DNA of 64,000 nt from Rhizobacter sp. (lineage in GTDB: Bacteria; Pseudomonadota; Gammaproteobacteria; Burkholderiales; Burkholderiaceae_C): NCBI GenBank assembly GCA_025350965.1, contig JANXWV010000119.1, positions 36,077 to 100,076 of the forward strand, in the 5' to 3' direction. Both the position numbers and the translations under genes were made by a program. The notes beneath the pieces were generated by a model. The model was not told the origin of the DNA and did not search any database. It saw nothing but the letters and a program-made list of their open reading frames with translations. Shown piece after piece: positions 60,201 to 64,000 of the stretch (the stretch's first letter is position 1; each line of letters opens with the position of its first letter).

Positions 60201-60588
60201 CGGCGGCGTGCTGGGTGCCATGGAGACCGGCTACCAGCGCGGCAAGATCCAGGAAGAGTCGATGCACTACGAGATGCTGAAGCACACCGGCGAGTACCCG
60301 ATCATCGGCGTCAACACCTTCCGCAACCCGCACGGTGATGCCGCGCCCGACACGCTGGAACTGGCGCGCTCGACCGATGACGAGAAGCAGTCGCAACTGC
60401 GGCGGCTGGCCGAGTTCCACACGCTGCACGCGAACGAAGCACCGGCAATGCTGGCGCGGCTGAAGCAGGCCGTCATCGAGAGCCGCAACGTGTTCGAGGT
60501 GCTGATGGACGCGGTGCGCTGCTGCTCGCTCGGGCAGATCACCGATGCGCTGTTCGAGGTGGGCGGGCAGTACCGAAGGAGCATGTAG
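57226..60588 (+). CDS. icmF: Fused isobutyryl-CoA mutase (B12-binding, G-protein chaperone, mutase domain)
   Basis: [35 protein letters not shown]12 domain; [18 protein letters not shown]-loop; mutase domain [38 protein letters not shown]. Confidence 0.96.
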   Translation: MPMTDLSAEFKALAAYRPKHKVRFVTAASLFDGHDAAINIMRRILQGMGAEVVHLGHNRSVDEVVTAALQEDAQGIAISSYQGGHVEYFKYMVDLLKARGGAHIQVFGGGGGVIVGSEIAELQGYGVTRIYSPEDGQRMGLAGMIGEMVMRCDHDLSAHAPKALAAIQGRTEAHWRALAQLITALENGAVSDALKAALHTEAAARKTPVLGITGTGGAGKSSLTDELIRRLRLDQFDARHIAVISIDPSRRKSGGALLGDRIRMNAIQPWAKPLLPPSPPGERPGWGSGGDTGQRVFMRSLATRDFGSELSQALPDVLAAVKASGSFDLVIVETSGIGQGDAAIVPLVDVPMYVMTPEFGAASQLEKIDMLDFAEFVAINKFDRKGAADALRDVAKQVQRNKEAWTTKTEEMPVFGTMASRFNDDGVTALYQALLPRLAALGMPVVDGMLPRAATRHSTHQVPIVPGARVRYLADIADTVRGYKKHSLAQARLAREVQQLRASAAMLVVDKPDRSRAAEAVVNLAEQREARQDPLSAKLLAMWPDMRKAYAGDEYVVKIRDKEIRTDLVYTTLSGSKVRKVALPTFEDHGELVKWLLLDNVPGSFPYTAGTFAFKREGEDPTRMFAGEGDAFRTNTRFKLLSSGMAAKRLSTAFDSVTLYGNDPAVRPDIYGKVGNSGVSIATLDDMKVLYGGFDLTNPATSVSMTINGPAPTILAMFMNTAIDQNLDKFRADNHREPTSDEAQKITAWVKQNVRGTVQADILKEDQGQNTCIFSTEFSLKVMGDIAEYFVHHQVRNFYSVSISGYHIAEAGANPISQLAFTLSNGFTFVEAYLARGMHIDDFAPNLSFFFSNGMDPEYTVLGRVARRIWAVAMRDRYGANERSQKLKYHVQTSGRSLHAQEIQFNDIRTTLQALIAIYDNCNSLHTNAFDEAITTPTEDSVRRAMAIQLIINREWGLAKNENPNQGAFIIDELTEIVEEAVLAEFEKIAERGGVLGAMETGYQRGKIQEESMHYEMLKHTGEYPIIGVNTFRNPHGDAAPDTLELARSTDDEKQSQLRRLAEFHTLHANEAPAMLARLKQAVIESRNVFEVLMDAVRCCSLGQITDALFEVGGQYRRSM
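58041..58100. repeat. REP-like palindrome embedded in frame in icmF
   Basis: CCCTGCTCCCGCCTTCCCCCCCTGGGGAAAGGCCGGGATGGGGG with stem GCCTTCCCC/GGGGAAAGGC, encoding [19 protein letters not shown] inside the G-domain region. Confidence 0.7.
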
Positions 60589-60607
60589 GCCCGGCGGTCG
60601 TTGCCGC

Positions 60608-61192
60608 ATGAAACGCCTCATCGGCATCGCGCTGCTGCTCGCGCTTTGCCTGCTCGCTTGGCAGGTGTACTCGCTCTCTCTCGACCGCAAACGTGCGCGC
60701 GACGCGCAGCAAACCGCGGTGCGAGCGGCCGCCGCGCGGGCCTCCGCGAGCGCCGCTGACGGCGCACCGCCCGCCGCGCGCGGCATCGGCCACGGCCTGA
60801 CCTTTGCGCGCGTCGATGACGCTGCCGGCAGCGGCACGACCCAGTTGAACTGCAACGGCGAGCCGCGCGAACTTGCCCGACCTCACCTCGGCGGGTGCAA
60901 CCCGATCAGTGGCGACACCTCGTGCCGCACGGTGCTGCCGGTCGCCTGCTTCCAGCCCGGCACGGGCGGCGTGGGCGCGACGCAGCCCACGATGGGCGCG
61001 CTGCTCAAGTCGGCCGACGCGGGCACGCAGCGCTGTGCCGCCGAGCTGGGCGCGGGCTGGCGCATGGCAGAGTTGCACGACGGGCCGGGCACGGCCATCA
61101 CGGGCACGCGTGGCGCAGGGCTCGCGGGCAGCACACGCTACTGGGTGCACGTGAACGACCAGCCCGGCAACTGTTGGGACAGCCCGCCGTAG
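60608..61192 (+). CDS. Hypothetical exported/anchored Cys-containing protein
   Basis: N-terminal TM/signal MKRLIGIALLLALCLLAWQVYSL; ATG 60608. Confidence 0.65.
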   Translation: MKRLIGIALLLALCLLAWQVYSLSLDRKRARDAQQTAVRAAAARASASAADGAPPAARGIGHGLTFARVDDAAGSGTTQLNCNGEPRELARPHLGGCNPISGDTSCRTVLPVACFQPGTGGVGATQPTMGALLKSADAGTQRCAAELGAGWRMAELHDGPGTAITGTRGAGLAGSTRYWVHVNDQPGNCWDSPP

Positions 61193-61223
61193 CCAGGGCG
61201 GGCACCGATTCGGGAGACTGTCG

Positions 61224-61865
61224 ATGACCCTGCTGTTGATCCGCCACGGCGAGACTGCGCTCAACGCGGCGCGCATGCTGCAGCCGGCCGAGACGCCGCT
61301 GAGCGAGCGCGGCCTCGCCCAGGCGCGTGCGCTCGCGTTGCGTATGAGCGGCGCGGGCAGTGTGGGCGACTCAGGCGGCCAGCGCATTGCGGGCATCGTG
61401 TCGAGCGACTTGCCGCGTGCATTGCAAACCGCCCAGGCGATTGCGGCGGCCACCGGCCTGCCGGTGGCCACGAGCGCCTGGCTGCAAGAGCGCAACTTCG
61501 GCGGCTGGCGCGGCTTGCCGCACGCCAGCTTCGGCTTCGACCCGCTGGCGCACGCCGGCGCGCCGCCGGGCGGGGAGTCGCACGCCGCATTCGCGCTGCG
61601 TGCGGCGCTCGCCTTCGCGCACGTCCTCGATGTTCAACGGGCGCTCGGCGGCCCGCTGGTGGTGGTGACGCATGGCCTGGTGCTGCGCGAGTGGCTGACG
61701 ACCCACGTGGTGCGCGCGCCCGGCGTGCCGCTGCCCACGCACCTGGCCAACACCGGCGTCACGGTCATCGAGGCCGAACCGCCCTACTGCGCAACCCTGA
61801 TCGACTGCACCCGGCACCTCGACGCACTGGCCGCCGACAACGCGCAAGCGCTGTCAGGCGGCTAG
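61224..61865 (+). CDS. Histidine phosphatase family protein
   Basis: LLLIRHGETALNAARMLQP, SSDLPRALQTAQAIA, VVVTHGLVLR. Confidence 0.93.
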   Translation: MTLLLIRHGETALNAARMLQPAETPLSERGLAQARALALRMSGAGSVGDSGGQRIAGIVSSDLPRALQTAQAIAAATGLPVATSAWLQERNFGGWRGLPHASFGFDPLAHAGAPPGGESHAAFALRAALAFAHVLDVQRALGGPLVVVTHGLVLREWLTTHVVRAPGVPLPTHLANTGVTVIEAEPPYCATLIDCTRHLDALAADNAQALSGG

Positions 61866-61877
61866 GGCCTGTTCACA

Positions 61878-63572
61878 CTACGCGGCCGTCGACCACGCGC
61901 CATCGGCCTCGGCCACCACGCCGTCATCGCGCAGCTTGATGAGGTGCGCCGTCAGCGAGCGCAGCGCCACGGGGTGCATGCGCTCGGGCACGTCGGCATA
62001 GACCGTGGCGAGCAGCGCGGGCGCCTCGGCCGGCCCGTGCGCCTGCACGGCCGCCAGCACCTTGGCCTCGCGCCGCAGCCGGTGCTGGACGATCCCCTGC
62101 ATCGCCTCGCGCGGCTGGGCCATCAGGAAGCCGTGGCCGGGGGCGAGCCATTCCAGGTCGCGCTCGGTCAGCGCACGCAGTGAATCGACGTAGGCCGCCA
62201 TGTTGCCGTCGGGCGGGTTGATGACGACGGTGGACGACTGCATCACGTGGTCGCCGGTGAAGAGCAGCTTCTCTTCTTCGAGCAGGTAGCACAGGTGGTT
62301 CGAGGCGTGGCCGGGGGTGTGGATCACGTGCAGCGTGGTGTCGCCGGGCAGTTCGATGCGCTCGCCGCCTTCGAGCGTTTCGTCGGGCTCGAAGCTCGCG
62401 TCCTGCCCTTCGTCATGGTCCGGCAGCGCGCCCAGCACCTGAGCGCCGGTGCGGGCGGCCAGCATCATCGCGGCGGGTGAATGGTCGAGGTGGGTGTGGG
62501 TCACGAAGATCCAGCGCACCGGGCCGGGCGTGGCCTTCATGATGGCCTCGATGTGCTCCAGGTCGAGCGGGCCCGGGTCGATCACGGCCCACTCGTTGGC
62601 CGCACCGCCGCCGACGATGTAGGTGTTGGTGCCGGGGCCCGTCATCACACTGCCGTTGTTGGCGGTCACGCGGACCACGCGCGCCGACAGGCGCACCGCC
62701 ACGCCGGGCTGGATGTCGTAGCACGCGGTGCCGGTGCGCTCGGGGTCGAGCCGGCCGATCTCGGCATAGGCTGGCTCGTCGGGCGTGACGGGCTGGGTGC
62801 CCTGGCTGCCGGTGCCCATGCGCGGCATCGTCAGCGGCACGCTGCGCGCCGAGCCGGCCCACGCCAGCAGCGCCTCGACGCTGTCGTGGCGGCCGATCAG
62901 CGCCAGCGTCTTGCTGGTGGGTGTGAGCAGCTTCAACCCGCTGCCGGCGGCCAGCGCATCGGCCGGGCGCAGCCAGCGCTGCTCGACCATTTCGGTGCCG
63001 TCGAACGCGGCCGTCTGCGTGGGCGGCAAGGACGCGATGAAAAAGCGCGTGTCGAAGCGTTTGGGGCGGCCGAAAGGCGTGAGCCAGTGGCTCAGGTAGA
63101 CGAGCCGGTCGACCGCCAGGCGCAGGCCGAACTCGCTGCAGAACGCGCTCAGCGAGCGTTCGCCGCGGTGCAGCGGGCCGCGCCACGGGCCGAGCGTGTC
63201 GCCGCGCACGTGGTCGAGCTCGACAAGTTCGCCGGTCTCGTCCACCGCCAGCAGCAAACCCGATTCCTCGAAACATTCGCGCACCGCCGCGATGTAGTAG
63301 TCGAGCCCTCCGCTTTCCAGCCCGAGCCGCGTGCTCGCCGCGGCATCGTCGAGGCCGACACAGTGTTGATGCGCCACGCGGTCACCCGCGTCGACGATGC
63401 CCCCGGGAAAGACCCAGGCGCCGCTGAACTGGTCGTTGCTCTGGGTGCGGCGCGACAGCAGCACTTCGATGCCGGCCGCGCCATCGCGCACGACCACGAG
63501 CGTGGATGCAGGGCGGGCCGGGCGCTCGACGGCGGAAGGGCTGGGCGGCGAAACGGTGTCGGTGGCTTGCAT
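61878..63572 (-). CDS. NUDIX hydrolase - metallo-beta-lactamase fold fusion protein
   Basis: NUDIX-like GAWVFPGGIVDAGD...AAVRECFEESGLLL; MBL THTHLDHSPAAMML, GHASNHLCYLLEEEKLLFTGDHVM; ATG at 63572. Confidence 0.9.
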   Translation of the reverse strand: MQATDTVSPPSPSAVERPARPASTLVVVRDGAAGIEVLLSRRTQSNDQFSGAWVFPGGIVDAGDRVAHQHCVGLDDAAASTRLGLESGGLDYYIAAVRECFEESGLLLAVDETGELVELDHVRGDTLGPWRGPLHRGERSLSAFCSEFGLRLAVDRLVYLSHWLTPFGRPKRFDTRFFIASLPPTQTAAFDGTEMVEQRWLRPADALAAGSGLKLLTPTSKTLALIGRHDSVEALLAWAGSARSVPLTMPRMGTGSQGTQPVTPDEPAYAEIGRLDPERTGTACYDIQPGVAVRLSARVVRVTANNGSVMTGPGTNTYIVGGGAANEWAVIDPGPLDLEHIEAIMKATPGPVRWIFVTHTHLDHSPAAMMLAARTGAQVLGALPDHDEGQDASFEPDETLEGGERIELPGDTTLHVIHTPGHASNHLCYLLEEEKLLFTGDHVMQSSTVVINPPDGNMAAYVDSLRALTERDLEWLAPGHGFLMAQPREAMQGIVQHRLRREAKVLAAVQAHGPAEAPALLATVYADVPERMHPVALRSLTAHLIKLRDDGVVAEADGAWSTAA

Positions 63573-63622
63573 GGCAAAAAGTTGCGCGGAGCGAGGACGG
63601 AGTCTGGCACGGAGCGCCGGCT

Positions 63623-64000
63623 TCAGCCGAGGCGCTGCAACAAGGCCATGGCTGCAGCCGGTGCCTTCTCTTTCGCGCCGCTGATGAAATACAGGAACAC
63701 GTCGCGCGGCGCGGCACGGGCCGCGACGGGCTCGATGCGCGGCAGGCCATCGGGCTCGCCGCCATCGCGCCACCGGGTCGCGCACAAGGCCAGCGCGTCG
63801 AGCACACGCGGCTCCACGCCGGCCGCGTGGGTCGGCTCGGTGCGCATCAGCCGCGCGTACAGGAAGTCACCCGTGAGATCGGCGAACGACGGGTAATCGT
63901 CGGAGTCGGTGAACACGGTCGCGCACCGGTACTTTCGGGCCAGCGCAAGGTACGCGGCGCTCTTGAAGCTCTCATGGCGAACGTCGAGCACATGGCGCAG
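63623..64000 (-). CDS. DUF72 family protein, 5' end beyond window
   Basis: LDVRHESFKS, DSDDYPSFADLTGDFLYARLMRTEP, DVFLYFISGAKEKAPAAAMALLQRL; ORF open at window edge. Confidence 0.85.
   Translation of the reverse strand: MRHVLDVRHESFKSAAYLALARKYRCATVFTDSDDYPSFADLTGDFLYARLMRTEPTHAAGVEPRVLDALALCATRWRDGGEPDGLPRIEPVAARAAPRDVFLYFISGAKEKAPAAAMALLQRLG

Noticed and set aside
61878-63785. Full 635-aa ORF extension of the NUDIX-MBL gene
   Set aside because: Homology begins after MQATDTVSPP; the upstream part is Arg-rich read-through, so the start was set at 63572

Overview
GC-rich 64 kb bacterial chromosomal segment. Gene content and order (glyQS, lnt-corC, hslVU, coaX, icmF, DksA with a C-terminal GEPIGLGRL motif) suggest a Burkholderiales betaproteobacterium; this taxonomic call is inference. 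Calls come from reading the translated ORFs; no database search was run. Main blocks: (1) 0-9.7 kb, an operon of two TPR proteins, ExbB/TolQ, two ExbD/TolR and an AgmX/TonB-like protein, resembling the Myxococcus Agl/Glt energy-transduction family. (2) 9.9-16.7 kb, a PuuE-like deacetylase, GntR/FCD regulator, Pot-type ABC transporter and Asp/Glu/hydantoin racemase, with a perfect GntR-like palindrome. (3) 17.6-32 kb, a fructan-type utilisation locus: lipoprotein with three levanase-accessory-like repeats, TonB-dependent receptor, exported GH32, LacI regulator, sugar ABC importer and cytoplasmic GH32, with near-identical inverted operator sites. (4) 32-36 kb, small accessory stretch with VapBC, two GSTs, a TIR-transmembrane protein and a decayed RelE/ParE toxin holding a 14-bp tandem repeat. 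(5) 36-51.6 kb, housekeeping genes, including a DksA with a long Ala/Pro/Lys N-terminal extension and a paired palindromic repeat upstream of hslV. (6) 52.4-56.2 kb, a three-gene aryl-polyene/xanthomonadin-like cassette (two KS-type proteins plus a halogenase-like flavoprotein) without the usual ACP/KR/DH partners. (7) 56.3-60.6 kb, PPK2 plus fused isobutyryl-CoA mutase icmF, with a perfect 16-bp palindrome upstream and a REP-like palindrome embedded in frame inside icmF. (8) 60.6-64 kb, a phosphatase, a NUDIX-MBL fusion and a DUF72 gene cut by the window edge. No rRNA, convincing tRNA, CRISPR array or intact insertion sequence was seen.
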